Part shown: positions 44,964 through 57,118 of the stretch, in pieces
Numbering within the stretch: position 1 is the first letter of the stretch
Layout of the letters: the number at the start of each line of letters is the position of its first letter
Assembly: GCF_963855985.1 (NCBI RefSeq)
Contig: NC_087093.1
Coordinates: 14,957,001 to 15,021,000 of the forward strand
DNA from: Ostrinia nubilalis
Lineage: Eukaryota > Arthropoda > Insecta > Lepidoptera > Crambidae
DNA length: 64,000 nt
Reading direction: 5' to 3'
Made by a program: the position numbers and the translations under genes
The notes under the pieces: generated by a model
Databases searched by the model: none
What the model was told of the DNA's origin: nothing
Seen by the model: only the letters and a program-made list of their open reading frames with translations

Positions 44964-45160
44964 TACTAATATTATAAAGGCGAAAGTTTGTATGGATGTT
45001 TGTTACTTTCACGCAGAAACTACTAAACGGATTTCGATGAAACTTTACAGTATTATTTTTTATAACCCAGAATAACATAATATAGGCTAAAGCCTACGTA
45101 ATTTATGACGATCTGTGACAATCTAAATTTCACGCGGGTGAACCCGCGAGCAAAAGCTAG
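44964..45160 (+). mobile_element. Non-autonomous Helitron (Lep1-related subfamily)
   Basis: TACTAATATTATAAAGGCGA start, CAGAAACTACTAAACGGATT, then CACGCGGGTGAACCCGCGAG and AAAGCTAG|T end. The hairpin is CGCGGGTGAACCCGCG. Sister of 49959-50163. Confidence 0.85.
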
Positions 45161-45693
45161 TATCAGATAAATCATGAATAAACAAAAAAATAATCCTCTG
45201 TTATGCCACACCAAAAAGCTTCAAATGTATCTCAGTGCTATTTTTCAATGTATAGCTTTATTTATATCAAGATTACTCAAGTTGTATGTGTAAGCTTAGT
45301 AAGCACTTATTGTATCAATGCGTAAATCACGTATCAAATCGTAACCGTTCGAAAATCATCGCGGCAGTCAATTGATAATCGCGCGATTACACGAGATTTG
45401 TTTAACTCGGGGAGGGGGGCGTGCGAAACAAAGAAAGCCCGTAGGGCGGGCGGGGTAACTCGCACCGGCCGTAGCGGGAACCAGTGTTGCCCCGACAGGC
45501 GGCGGCGTAGCGCGCGTAACGCCATTGTAGCCACTCGTAGCGTCACGCGGCACGCGACAGTGTATTTATTCTGTGTCACATAAATCTATCATTATTACAT
45601 GTATCGTAAGTAATTACTAATCTAATAACACTTGTGCGTGAACACGTTGCCATATTTCAATATCACGTGATTTTGATAGTGTTTAAGTCACCG
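45161..45693. other. Unassigned DNA with CpG-rich island
   Basis: 45405-45560 is strongly GC- and CpG-rich (GGGCGGGCGGGGTAACTCGC, GCGGCGGCGTAGCGCGCGTA) and immediately precedes the candidate first exon at 45694. The 61-81-codon frames on both strands reflect the GC content only. Confidence 0.4.
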
Positions 45694-45721
45694 ATGCCCG
45701 CCGCGACAGGGATTTTGAATG
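45694..45721 (+). CDS. Candidate first coding exon
   Basis: CACCGATGCCCGCC gives an ATG in good context (45694) about 130 bases after a CpG island. After 28 coding bases (MPAATGILN...) the sequence reads G|GTAAGTAA, an excellent splice donor at 45722. Only this exon is visible; the product is unknown. Its resemblance in layout to 34600-34782 (same strand, 11 kb upstream) would fit alternative first exons of one gene, but nothing links them directly. Confidence 0.3.
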
Positions 45722-46102
45722 GTAAGTAATTGGTTTTCATGTCTGTTTTAGGGTTCGTTTGTGTATAATTACAGAAATCTCAGAATAAATTGTGTGTGTG
45801 TGTGAAATCTTAATCTACGCCCCTGACATGTCCATGGAAATTTCACTTCAAAGGAAAGTACAGGAAATGTCCTAAGATAATATCGCAAAAGAGTCTTTGG
45901 AATGGAATAATAAAATACAGGACGTTTGATGTTTATTTTGGTTGCCGCCATGAAAACAATGTGGTTTCGTCTGCTTTATACAGTCTGAGTAGCCAGGCAC
46001 ATTAGCATTTCAGATATTATTCCTGAACAGGTAGGTAGTCTATATTATACCGTAGAATTTTTGCTATATGACCTTTTACATCGTAGGTACATGAATGTAA
46101 CA

Positions 46103-46207
46103 GATTTTTTTTTGTAGTTTTCTAATACTCTGTACAAGGTTTTTACGGAAAAAAATATTAAGAAAATCTCTACGCTAAGGCGTTACGAAGTTCGCCGGGT
46201 CAACTAG
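46103..46207 (+). mobile_element. 5'-truncated Helitron, CGCCGGGTCAACTAG type
   Basis: Matches the 3' half of 32780-32966 (TAATACTCTGTACAAGGTTT) and ends ACGAAGTTCGCCGGGTCAA then CTAG|T. Confidence 0.75.
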
Positions 46208-46386
46208 TTATTTATACAAAAACTGTATTTGGCATCGTAAAAATCAAACGAATAACTAATGTTGAATACATAAACCAATGTAAGTACATGCATTGAACAG
46301 AAACTAATCGTATTTCATTTATTAATATTTAAATAGAATAAGAGTTAAAATAAATAAAAACATCGCTGTTTCCATATTAAAAGATA

Positions 46387-46433
46387 CATTAACCTTTTGC
46401 AATATGATGACATCATATTGCAAAAGGTTAATG
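46387..46433. repeat. 47-bp near-perfect palindrome with embedded TTAA sites
   Basis: The 23-base arm CATTAACCTTTTGCAATATG continuing ATG (46387-46409) is repeated inverted without mismatch at 46411-46433, with a single A between. TTAA followed by CCTTTTGC at the left and GCAAAAGG followed by TTAA at the right is exactly the end structure of a piggyBac-type element, with nothing in between. Confidence 0.92.
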
Positions 46434-46587
46434 CAAATTATTCCAAGTTCATATTTGAGGCCATGTAAATATTCCAGATCATTTTTATATTTTCAGGACT
46501 TTCAGGGTTCATTCACGAAAGATTGTAAATAAATGAGTGAAATGTAGATGGGCTCTTACATGTCTGAAACAGAGATAATTAACGGAA

Positions 46588-48148
46588 TATAATGTACTAT
46601 CGGGGACTCTTCCGCCTGACCACTTTGTAAAAATTTTAGCGTAAGCGCATCGCTCCGGTCACGTGCTCACCCCGTCTCTAATTGGTTACGCATTTTACTA
46701 TATTTTTACTACGACCAATAAGAGACAATCAGGGCTTAGGTTTCAATACGAAATACCATTGTGCACTTTATTGTCATACGGTTAAGGTTTAAAACGAAAT
46801 GTTTCTTTTTCTTCAATCTTTCTTAGTTTTAGGCTGAGTTGCACCACCTGACTTTGACCGTAACTATAACGGTAACCGGTGCTTTTTGTATGGAGTTTGA
46901 CAGATTTTTGACGTTTGTCAAAGTTAAAGTAAGATGGTGCAACTCAGCCTTAGAATTTTAATAATAGAATTTGGTTACAAACAAACAGATATGTATTTTT
47001 TTAATATTGTATTTTTATACGAGGTCTGTCTGCTTTTTGTTTTGGCGACCTGTCGACAATTCTCTCCTTAGTTTTGTGATCCCTAACCGATTGATTTTGT
47101 TTTGTGTTGACGCCGTGCTAGGTAATTAGACTGTTTGATTGCCTTTTTATTGACCTCCGCGCGATTACCATGAACCATGGCCTCTCAAAATAATTCTTAA
47201 TTCTTATATTTACTTACAAACTTATCTATACATTGTTAACTGTTTAAGTATTATTTAGTTTGAAGTTTAATTGTTATTGATTTAAGACCTTGTGTAAAGA
47301 CACTTAATGTGTAAAAAAAATTTAATTTGAAATAAAACTAACTAAATATTATACCTAATATTTATGATAACCAATTACCTGGATCGTTGCTACCTAGTGC
47401 AATATTTGTATTAAATTGTAATAACGTAGATAAGAGTTTCTTTTAAACGGAAAACAAAAGTTGCTAATGTATTAAAAATAAATAGAAACCTATCATAGGT
47501 TTTTATTTACATTCAAGGATTTAAGTAAGTTATTATGTAGTCAGATCTTACAATAATTGTTTTTAAGCCACAAATATTTCTTAACTCTTTACGAATTAAT
47601 TCAATAACATATTGTTTATAAATTAAACAAAACAATTGAGTTCGGAATAAATTAAATACCTATTAAATAAGTAAAATTCGAAAGTGACTGTATGATTTTG
47701 CATTTCTAGCCTTAACTAGCTAAACTAATATCATAAGATTTACAATCTTAATATCAACAATAATTATAGAAAGGGCTACTTTTTTCTCGGAAAATTGCAC
47801 AGTTACCTCGGAATGTGCGATAGCAATTTTGTGATCCGAGCGGGCAATCGCTAGTTCAAATTTTACACGAAGCCCCATATAATATTTTGTAGCGATTCTT
47901 TATTGGGTTTCAAATTGACTAAAATGCGACGTTGCCAAACGAGCGCTACGGATGCGGGTAAGCAATACTCAATATTAAGCGCTTTACATAGAGCTTGGTT
48001 TGCTAGGGCAAACATCTACAGTGGTGCGCCGACGCTGCTTAGACCCGAAACATGAATGAACGGGGGCGTAGCTTAATCGAGCGTGTGTGTGCAAACAATT
48101 TAGGCCCTTAAGGTGTCAAGGCGTCCGAGTCCCCGATAGTACATTATT
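46588..48148 (+). mobile_element. 1.56-kb inverted-repeat DNA element
   Basis: ATAATGTACTATCGGGGACTC at 46589 is mirrored at 48119-48147, about 20 bp without mismatch, then both sides end in CGCC-type words. No frame of 60 codons or more lies inside. A TTA-flanked MITE (46832-46949) is nested near the left end. A clear TSD was not found, so superfamily and exact ends are open. Confidence 0.75.
46832..46949 (+). mobile_element. 118-bp MITE with TTA TSD (PIF/Harbinger-like)
   Basis: GGCTGAGTTGCACCA at the left and its exact inversion at the right, with TTA outside (46829-46831, 46950-46952). A decayed relative is at 51230-51345. Confidence 0.9.
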
Positions 48149-49958
48149 GCTTTTTTTTATATGTCATTTTACCTTAACACTTTCATTCTTAACTATTTTT
48201 ATATTACATTTATTTTCCCAATTGTCTGACTATATTATGACCAATTAACTAATTAAATGGCCATAAATAAATAACAAAAGATAATAATTTAACGAACATA
48301 GTAATTAGCTCTACGCAGCTACGTTATGAAGTTACTCTAAACATTATTTCTGTATTATGAAAAGTAGCTCATTTCTTAGACTAATAGAAAGGCTATAAAA
48401 ATTTACTCCAACAGTATGTTCGAATAGTATGAGCGTAAATATGACGTAGAATTTTCATGGCATCGTTGACATTTATACATTGCCATGTGCCCTTTTTCTA
48501 ACTAGGTAAATGTCAAAGTCAAATATCTTTCGCGCGCAATGTGTTGTGGTAAATTGTTTCTTAAAAATATCGTTGCTAAAGTAATTTTGTTAAACTACAA
48601 ATTTGACTCCGATGTAAATTTATTATTTAAAAAAGTAACTTTGAATCAAGAGAAAACTGTACATAATTAGAATTGGTTTTATAGGACAAACAAAAGTACT
48701 GCACGGTAATACTATCATTTAAAAAAGTAATAAAGTTTTATACGTAGTCTAGTCTAGTACTTACCTGTTCCGAGAAGTAAAATTGGTACTTTCCCCAGAT
48801 TAAATCTGTTATTTGCAATGATCGTTTCGTAGTTTGAGAAAATTATCAATGTGAAACTAGTTTGTTCTCAGTCTTGCCAACAGCATTTTAAGCTTTTGCA
48901 AACACCGCTCAAATATTATTTTAGTACACTGTTTTCCTACGAAAATACACGTAGTACCCTATTTTCCAGGAAGACTACGTTATAATGATCCCTATCTGTT
49001 ACAAACTTTGCCAAGGAGCGTCTAAAATGTTATTTCATATAGATGAGAGGTTAGCTTCATCGCTAGGATGTATTGTTACCCGCCCTAGGTTTCTCACAAG
49101 TTCTCCTTATAAATTGCTCCCACACACACTGTATTGCAATTTAAGTAATATGGCCGCCCAGCGTCCGGAGATAGACCGCCATTGTATTGCCGCATTATAT
49201 GTTTAACACAATCTCTTGACAGTTATCTCGGGGTATTATTTATAACGCTGTTACTATGATACGAGTTGGCGGCTGACCAGCTCAGTTAATTGTAGGATTC
49301 GCAATGATGTACGATTATACCCTCAGACTTTTTGCTTGTATGCTTTAACTTGTTACATTAAAGTTACAATTATTGCAGGAAAATGAAACATAATGCACAA
49401 ATTTACGGCTTCAATTAGAATTATTTTAGCAATGACTGCAATCCGGCTCGAAGGACCATTGACCTTCAAACGGTTTTACGACCGGTAAAGGTTAGCAATC
49501 AAAATAGAGTTCCACTCTATCCCTTATTGTATAATTGCCTGAGAATCTAAGTGTCAATGAACCCGTCTGTACTCAGACAGTAGTAATTACCCGTATTATT
49601 ACAACTGTAAATCTTTTCGTTAATAATATTTAGTCAGTCCCATAAAATAAACTAAAAAAATGCTCTTTATCTACTGTATTTTGAAGGATTGTCCCATACT
49701 TCAAACAAACTTTTGCGGCTCATGAGATTCACAGTAAATCGAAAAGTAAAAAACATAGTGACAGATATCTCTTTCCTAGATCTTTCATTCGTTTGATTCC
49801 AAGTAACAAAACTACTGAAATACAATTCCAAATTAATTTACAGTTAGATGTATTAGATTCAACTGCTTTGAGTTAATGACATAGGTACGTGTGTGCCCCC
49901 CGTTAGAACCCCCTTAGCAAACGATGTTTTATCGCAAATCCTTACGAAATATAGTTAA
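48149..49958. other. Unassigned DNA
   Basis: A 73-codon frame (48985-49206) contains GCCGCCCAGCGTCCGGAG but has no recognised motif or splice context. No repeats recognised. Confidence 0.3.
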
Positions 49959-50163
49959 CTAGCTTTTTCCCGCGGCTTCACCCACGTGAAATTTAGTTTG
50001 TAACAGATCGTCATAAATTATAGCTTATATGTTATTCTGGGTTATAAACAATAATACTGTAAAGTTTCATCAAAATCCGTTCAGTAGTTTTTGCGTGAAA
50101 GAGTAACAAACATCCAGGTATCCAGACATCCACTCAAACTTTCGCGTTTATAATATTAGTAGG
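49959..50163 (-). mobile_element. Non-autonomous Helitron (Lep1-related subfamily)
   Basis: Minus strand: start TCCTACTAATATTATAAACG, end CACGTGGGTGAAGCCGCGGG then AAAAAGCTAG|T. High similarity to 44964-45160. Confidence 0.85.
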
Positions 50164-50675
50164 ATAAATAACTCATTTTGACGTCATGATTAGTTAACAA
50201 ATAACCTAATTTGACGCCATGATTTTACCAAGAGATAAGATCCACCTTTCAAGTCAAATTTATACAACATGGCACGCCATGTCTTCGCCTGTTTATGTGA
50301 TCCCTCAAACTTTCTAACATGTATTCAAAGTGAAGGAAGATAGGTATCAGGTTCGTACATTCATCGCCTCTATAATATTATCTTACTTCGAAATACAGTG
50401 ACTAACATGTAAACTGGTGAACTACCTCTTCTTGGTACAGTTTGAGTATCAAATAATATTACACGAAATTTTAGTTTATAGAGCAATTTTTGTAGGAAGC
50501 TTAACACTTTATATATCAAACTTGACTTCTATTATTAGTTTCTCGATTTACAGTAATAACAACGGCTTTATGAAATCATTAATTTACAACTGTTGTAGTA
50601 TATAAATAATATTGCTTTATTTTTTATTGAACAGTAAATGAGCAACTCTTATAATAGAGAAGAATCATCTTAAAA
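50164..50675. other. Unassigned AT-rich DNA
   Basis: A 62-codon frame (50417-50605) of hydrophobic composition follows from AT richness; no other sign of a gene. Confidence 0.35.
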
Positions 50676-50764
50676 CAACGGCGCTGGACGCAGGCAACAT
50701 GGAAAGCATTGGCGGAGGCCTATGTTCAGCAGTGGACGTCCTATGGCTGAGATGATGATGAAAA
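50676..50764 (+). mobile_element. RTE-type LINE 3' end fragment
   Basis: CGGCGCTGGACGCAGGCAAC, AGGCCTATGTTCAGCAGTGG and ACGTCCTATGGCTGAGATGA, then GATGATG. Contains a deletion relative to 41222-41386. Confidence 0.8.
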
Positions 50765-51229
50765 GGATATTTTAAAAAAACTCTTTTTTCAGTAAAAGCA
50801 ATTTTAAAACGGTGTTCTTGCTTTGAGCTATTTTCTGTTAAAAAATATTTCATTTCAAATCATTTATAAAAATTATTGAACCTGTTTCTAAATCCGTGAC
50901 TTTTTCCTAAATTACAAAAGCAAATTCAATAGAGATATAGGCGTAACAAGTACTAATTTTGTCGGAAGACACCGCGATCCGAAGTCAAACAATTTAGAGC
51001 CGCGGGTACCAGAGGACGCGGTAGCCAATTACCAAAAGTTTGCTGTACAATTTATTGTCTCTGTAGCGTCCACAGTTTTATTACTTATAGCTTCCTTAAC
51101 TTGATTTCAGACGGCTCTAATTGATTAAAACGGATACAAAGTTTCGGATCTAACTCTTGATGTAATTTATTGAGTCTTTCTTTCTTGGAGTACATAAAAA
51201 GGCTTATTATTTAAAATACTCAACTTAAA

Positions 51230-51345
51230 CATTCTTTTGAGTTGCAACACATTAACTTTAAAGGTAACTCATACTTTAACCGGTGTTGTTGTATGGAGCT
51301 TTACAGATTTTTCATTTTGTTTATAGTGAAAGTAAGATGGTTTAT
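51230..51345 (+). mobile_element. Decayed relative of the GGCTGAGTTGCACC MITE
   Basis: GAGTTGCAACACATTAACTT, TTTAACCGGTGTTGTTGTAT and GAAAGTAAGATGG line up with 46832-46949 with many changes; the terminal inverted repeats are eroded. Confidence 0.6.
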
Positions 51346-51855
51346 TCTTATAAGTAAATGAAAGAATCATTTCACTTTATTTATATTTCTTTAACTGTCT
51401 ACGTACCTAGGTATTAGAAAAAAACAATCTACAGTGTCAATTAGTTCTTCAGAATAAATATTAAAAAACATAGCAACATAATATTAGACATTACAATACA
51501 TATCAATATCAAAATCGCATCTAAGTATTACAATTTATGATACGTCATTTATTGATTTAATTCATTTTTATACATTACCTACACCACTATGTAAGAATAC
51601 AGTTCTCAATTATAGTAGTTGTATAATTACAACTCATCACGATAATGGACCTTGTTGCTATTTACTTAAGTGCTTTGATTTATTGTATCATTGTAATTTC
51701 TAATGAAAGCCACTACTCTTGCACGGCTAGTGCTTTACATTTAATTTGCTAATTGTTTAGTCACTCGGGAGTTGTTAGACTGTAAGTACTAGACTAACAT
51801 AACTATTCATAGCATCGCTTTATGTTTATTAGTTAAATACAATAACGGCCATAAG

Positions 51856-51996
51856 TGTTCACAAACGATGCTTGCTTAAGTGAAGCAGCAAATGGATCGC
51901 ACAGCGTTGAAAAAAGCTCTGTTATTGGTTCGTGTCAGATTACCCTGTGCGTCCACGTGCACTGTGAGACCTCATAGTAATGTTTGTGAATACAGG
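51856..51996 (-). mobile_element. MITE, CCCGTATTCACAAAC family
   Basis: GTTCACAAACGATGCTTGCT to TAATGTTTGTGAATACAGG, the inverse of 41426-41567 with mutated termini. Confidence 0.8.
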
Positions 51997-53503
51997 TCAA
52001 AGTACTCTAAAGGCAATGGAAATTAACAAAGCTTAATTTGGCCTTTACTTTTCGAACTTTCAATTTCCGATGTAAATGCAGGTTTTCAAGATGTATAAAG
52101 TCGAATCATCTACAAGATTCGATTCTGAGAACCCTTTAAATAAAAAGCCGGGTATAGTATTTGCGAAACTAATGTCAAAGGTTAAAACCTACAGCCTACA
52201 GGCTTTTTATTACTCACTATTTGAAGGATATTAGAATATTTGTGTCTGTGACTAATATTCATGAAAGCATTTATCATGCGCTTCATAAATTGTCATAATA
52301 TAACGAAGGTATTGTCAAATGTGAACAATTCAAAAACAGGTCTACCAAAAGCATGTAAGTATGAATGTACTTGTATTTTGAGAATTAATGACTTCGTTTA
52401 GTCGACTGTCACCTGTTTTTGTGTAAAAAAGTGTGCTTCTCAAAAATTAAATTTAACATTTAGCTAAGCAGCTTAGGAATGAATGTATGAAATGTAAAAA
52501 TCTTAGTACAATTTATGTTCCTTACAAACTGAGTCAATTTCGTAATAAAAATATAATCACAGTAGAAATTAAATCATAAATTCAATATAGCCAGCTTTAT
52601 CACACCTACTTATAAAACTTCTTATATGTTATTTAGAAATTGTATCACACAAAATTTTCTTTTCCCAACAGCTTTGCGTTTATAAGGGGGTTTTCCTTGT
52701 TTCAGTACTGAAAATAAAAGTTGTTTGTGTTGGTGAGTACTCTCTTAAGAGGATTGCCGAGGAGGCTATGGTAGTAGAGTGACATAATTTTTTGGAAGTC
52801 AAAAATTGAATTAGCAAATTTCCTTTGGAATTTTTTGAATGGACGAAGTTGTTTTGCGATGCGCCTTATTTGTGATACTGGGAAATAATAAAAATGTATT
52901 TTGTATTTTTTTTCTGCATTGGTGTCTGCCCAATTTTTTAATTGTACCTAACTTTATTTATTTTAAAAACGAAAAAGCTTATAGCTGTTCTAAAATTAGA
53001 AGACTGAATAATAATAATAACGAACCAATCCTAACTACAGCATATTCCGAAAATAAAATGACAAAGTCGAGGACATACCCAGAGACCCCTCGTGAAAAAT
53101 GTATGAAGATATTCGTATCATCATTATTAGATATAGGAGGACAAAGATATTACCATAATAGTTATTGGGGTTTCTGCCGTGACCACCCTTATGATACACG
53201 TGCATGATTGGATAGCAATCAGTGCTGATACGGATAGACTGTTCGGTGGCTTATGTGTAAACTGAGCCAAGTACGAAATTTTATTTTTTGAGAAAATAAG
53301 TTTTTTAAGAACAATGAAGAGTGATTAATTTATGAATGAGATACACTACAGTTTCATACAATTACCTTTACCTACGAGAACGACATATTTCTTAAAAATA
53401 TTGTAATTTTCTAAAAAGCATTAAGAAGATTTATTATGCAGCACAAAGTAGACTGCAATAGCACCTGATGTTAAATGAGATGCAGTCTACGATAATAGGT
53501 ATA
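51997..53503. other. Unassigned DNA
   Basis: A 122-codon plus-strand frame (52839-53207) is the longest here. It has a hydrophobic beginning and a run of asparagines, no domain I recognise, and codon content that follows the AT bias. I do not call it a gene. Confidence 0.3.
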
Positions 53504-55349
53504 CAGGGTGTCCCGTAATGCAACGTCAAGCCGGAACTGGGTGTTGAGGCAAGTTATGCTGGTTATCAGAAAAATATAAAAAAAATCTATGTGGCATTTT
53601 GTCAAAATAATAGGCATTTAAAAAAAAACAAAAAAATCTACTCCCGGTGACGGTCTTTTTACTCGTGTTGCCATAAATCTTCACTTTTTCCAAATTTTTT
53701 TTTATTATGTAACCCTGAATAATGCTTCTCTAAATTTTTATCAAAATTACAAAACCAGCTGCTCCAGCTTGGACGAAAAAAATACATTATTCCCAAAAAA
53801 AAATTCAAAATAAAAATCTTGCCTACTTTAAACGGACTGTACTGAAATAAAATTGTACTACGCGAGTATGGCAAGTGACGTCACAATTTGGCGCATTTAG
53901 TAAGGATTCCAAAATGGTATAGCACTTGGTAAATTCTTGCTGTAATTGTCGACAATTTTTGTTTTTTTGGAAATAATCCCGTTTTTAACTTTATCTACCT
54001 TGGTTAAAAATTATTATTCTAATGTGCCCAAAATTCAATTTTCAGTCACAGAAACTTTTGTCACCATGACAGTAATTAGTAGTTGACATACTGTGACAAA
54101 AGTCACCCGTGCGCGCGCGCCTTTACTACCTGCTCTGCCTGCACTTGTACTACTTGGTAACAGGGATAATAAGGATATGAAGTTTCGGTTATGGATACGG
54201 TTACGGATATTAGAATAATATTATACCGGTTTCGGTTACGGTCACGGATATGAAATCATTTCAGATTATCCGAAAGTTTCGGATAATTTCGGTTACGGAA
54301 TTATTAGAATTTCAAAAATGTAGGTATAATTCAAATAGCAAGATGCTGCGTGACCCACATAGCTACTTTATGTACCAACTAAGACGACACCTATGTATGA
54401 TAAAGGTAAAACAGGCTGGCATATTAGATGGTGCCAGGGAATGCCAGACAAGTTGGTAACAAATATTAAGATTTAAGGTACAATTCCAAGACGTGCCGCA
54501 GACCGCAAACTGCAACCGCAAACTGCAAAACTCTATGAAATCGACAGCGCGGCATTGCAGCTGCGGCGTGTATACTGCAGATTTCATAGAGTTTTGCAGT
54601 TTGGAATTGTACCCTTAAGACTCCGCCTTTATCCGAAACTATCCGTAACTTTTGAATCAGTTTCGGTTACGGTTATGGATATTTTTTTATTTCGGATATC
54701 CGATAGTTTCGGTTACGGTTACGGATATCCATAACATCCCTGCTTGGTAAGATGGCGCTCTCCGTCCCGCTCATACCTTTTAAAATGGCTTCTCCACCTC
54801 ACTTAAGCCAGAAACTTGAATTTTGGGTACATTAGAATAATAATTTTTAACCAAGGTAGATAAAGTTAAAAACGGGATTATTTCCAAAAAAACAAAAATT
54901 GTCGACAATTACAGCAAGAATTTACCAAGTGCTATACCATTTTGGAATCCTTACTAAATGCGCCAAATTATGACATCACTTGCCACACTCGCGTAGTACA
55001 ATTTTTTTTCAGTACAGTCAGTTTAAACTAGGCAAAATTTTTATTTTGAAATTTTTTTTGGAATTAATGTATTTTTTTCATCCAAGCTGGAGCAGCTGGT
55101 TTTGTAATTTTGATAACAATTTAAAAAAGCATTATTCAGAGTTACATAACAAAAAAAAATTTGGAAAAAGTGAAGATTTGTGGCAACACGAGTAAAAAGA
55201 CCGTCACCGGGAGTAGATTTTTTTGTTTTTTTTAAATGCCTATTATTTTGACAAAATGCCACATAGATTTTTTTTATATTTTTCTGATAACCAGCATAAC
55301 TTGCCTCAACACCCAGTTCTGGCTTGACGTTGCATTACGGGACACCCTG
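53504..55349 (-). mobile_element. Palindromic foldback element B with captured hAT
   Basis: Same element as 24957-27024 in the opposite orientation: CAGGGTGTCCCGTAATGCAA ends, TA on both sides, arms of about 540 bp, central hAT MITE (54161-54742). It lacks the LINE fragment found in copy A, so it shows the earlier state. The 69-73-codon frames in arms and centre correspond to those in copy A. Confidence 0.9.
54161..54742 (-). mobile_element. hAT MITE inside foldback B (8-bp TSD)
   Basis: CAGGGATAATAAGGATATG to its inverted partner at CATAACATCCCTG, flanked by CTTGGTAA on both sides (54153-54160, 54743-54750). This TSD is the reverse complement of the TTACCAAG in foldback A, so both copies descend from one insertion event. 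Confidence 0.92.
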
Positions 55350-55478
55350 TATACCAGCCCTGTAAGTGCCTACTCTCTAAAAGAAATCTGTCCAATTATT
55401 GAAAGATAATGACGCCTATAAAATAGCACCGTCTAAAAAGCGCCATAGCAATAGACTATTTTACATTTTTAAGTACTA

Positions 55479-55576
55479 TCTTCTTCTTGTTGTGTCGATA
55501 GCAAACCTACTCAGTGTCAGCCCAAAACTAAAACTGTCAGTAGCATTCATAAATCTTCCTGCGTGCAGTTGTTTAG
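55479..55576 (-). mobile_element. LINE 3' end fragment (CTTCTTCTT tail family)
   Basis: CTTCTTCTTGTTGTGTCGAT, AACCTACTCAGTGTCAGCCC and AATCTTCCTGCGTGCAGTTG, matching 31966-32115. Confidence 0.7.
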
Positions 55577-55957
55577 CACTACAATAATAATAGTATAATA
55601 CTAATAGCAATAGACTAACTTACTAGCAACCCAAAACACCCAAACTTCGAGTTGTCCCACTATACGCAGCGACCGTCCGCATGATTGAGCGGCAGAGGCG
55701 CAGCGAAGCAAGCAAATTGGGTTCCACCAGCAGGTCCGTCTGATTATTAACCTCTGCCCTCTGAAAGCGTATACAGAAAATTGAGCCTCCGATGATTGCT
55801 GCGGACTTATTAGGTTTTATGAGGAGGCCCTGTATTAAAAAAATCGGGTTGTTAATATAGGGTGTTTGGAGGGTTGATGAAGTTTCAAAGGGATGATATT
55901 TAGAATATTCTTTTGCTGCGTTTCAATTTTAACAAGGTCTTGACACGTCATCTTGTG
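55577..55957. other. Unassigned DNA
   Basis: No structure supported. Confidence 0.35.
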
Positions 55958-55961
55958 TTAA

Positions 55962-56068
55962 CCCTTTATACGGCAGTGGGAATATAGTTCCCACCATATT
56001 TTGAACTTGATTCCCTTGTCTTAAGTTAAAAATATTGACAATTTGAAATTGTTACGCCCGTTAAAGGC
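55962..56068 (+). mobile_element. Possible 107-bp TTAA mini-element
   Basis: TTAA|CCCTTTATACGGCAGT at the left, and at the right the reverse complement GCCTTTAACGGGCG|TTAA, a loose inverted repeat. The hairpin GTGGGAATATAGTTCCCAC lies about 14 bp inside the left end, where the other TTAA elements of the window carry a GGGGTG/CACCCC palindrome. Confidence 0.45.
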
Positions 56069-56805
56069 TTAACTCTTTTAAACTAGTAGGTATAACTATT
56101 GCTACTCTAAAATAATGATAATATGTTTATGTCAATGTCATTCAATTGTCTCCATATTGATGGTACTGAAATAACAAATCTTAAAAGTGCTATAAATCGT
56201 AAAAGTGCTTTTTTAAAGCCTACTTACAGAAATAAATGAGTTTTACCGAGTTTTACTTGGCGGAATTAAGTTGGGATGTCATTCTGTGGGCCTTAATGTC
56301 CCAGACCTGGCCATAAACAAATAAGTATCTTAGAAGAAAAAATAACAAATCAGTTAATGACGTCATTATTTATGACAATTTGATAGAGTTAATATTAATA
56401 GTACTCCTATCTATACTTCTTCCATTTGTTTATTTTGGAGCCACAAATTGTAGCAAGTCAGTAAAAAGAAATTTTGTTTTTATCCTTTACACACACGGCA
56501 CTTCACTCAACAACATTCTGGCATCCATCGACACAATAACTCCACTTCACTCGCCGCTGTATTGCAAGCGTTGTGCTAGTGATGTTATCTGTTGAGTAAA
56601 AATATCGATGGATTAAAAACACAAAAATCGTGCACAGCATTGTTTTATGTTCGCTTCCTTTTTTGCTTTTGCTACGTTTTAAAAAAAATTGTTACGTTTC
56701 AATTAATTCTTTTGGTATTATAATGAAAGGTACTAACTGTATAATCGCTGTCTTCTAACATTATTAAATGACCATTATAATAATATGGCTTTGCTATATT
56801 ATAAA
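56069..56805. other. Unassigned DNA
   Basis: A 71-codon frame (56380-56595) begins with a hydrophobic stretch, but neither a cleavage-site pattern nor gene context supports it. Confidence 0.3.
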
Positions 56806-57019
56806 TTAGCTTTCCGCCCATGGCTTCGCCCGCGTGGAATTTTGTCTGTCACAGAAAACCTTTATCGCGCGCGTCTTTGTTCCAAAACCAGGATAAAAAC
56901 TATCCCATATCCTTTCACAGGACTCAAACTATCTCTATTCCAAATTTCATCAAAATTGGTTCAGTGGTTTAGGCGTGAAAGCAAGACAGAGTTACTTTCG
57001 CATTTATAATATTATTATA
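56806..57019 (-). mobile_element. Non-autonomous Helitron (Lep1-like)
   Basis: Minus strand: ATAATATTATAAATGCGAAAG start, GCGGGCGAAGCCATGGGCGG then AAAGCTAA end (CTAG mutated to CTAA). It belongs with 2457-2698. A LINE tail abuts it on the right. Confidence 0.85.
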
Positions 57020-57021
57020 GA

Positions 57022-57118
57022 TTTAGATTTATTGAAGGCTACTGATAACGCCATTCTGGTGGCGGAGTTTTGGGCTGACGCTGTGTAGGTTTGTTGTCGA
57101 CGCGACAAGAAGAAGATA
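57022..57118 (+). mobile_element. LINE 3' end fragment (AAGAAGAAG tail)
   Basis: GGCGGAGTTTTGGGCTGACG, TGTGTAGGTTTGTTGTCGAC and a GACAAGAAGAAG tail: inverted relative of 31966-32115 and 55479-55576. Confidence 0.7.

Noticed and set aside
52839..53207. A 122-codon frame
   Set aside because: Composition follows AT bias (F, N, I runs), no motif is recognised, and no promoter or poly(A) signal is evident.
54980..55195. Frames of 61-77 codons with a shared PSWSSWFCNFD stretch at 25.1, 26.6, 53.7 and 55.0 kb
   Set aside because: They are the same arm sequence of one palindromic element seen four times. Similarity reflects descent of the DNA, and the frames differ by indels.
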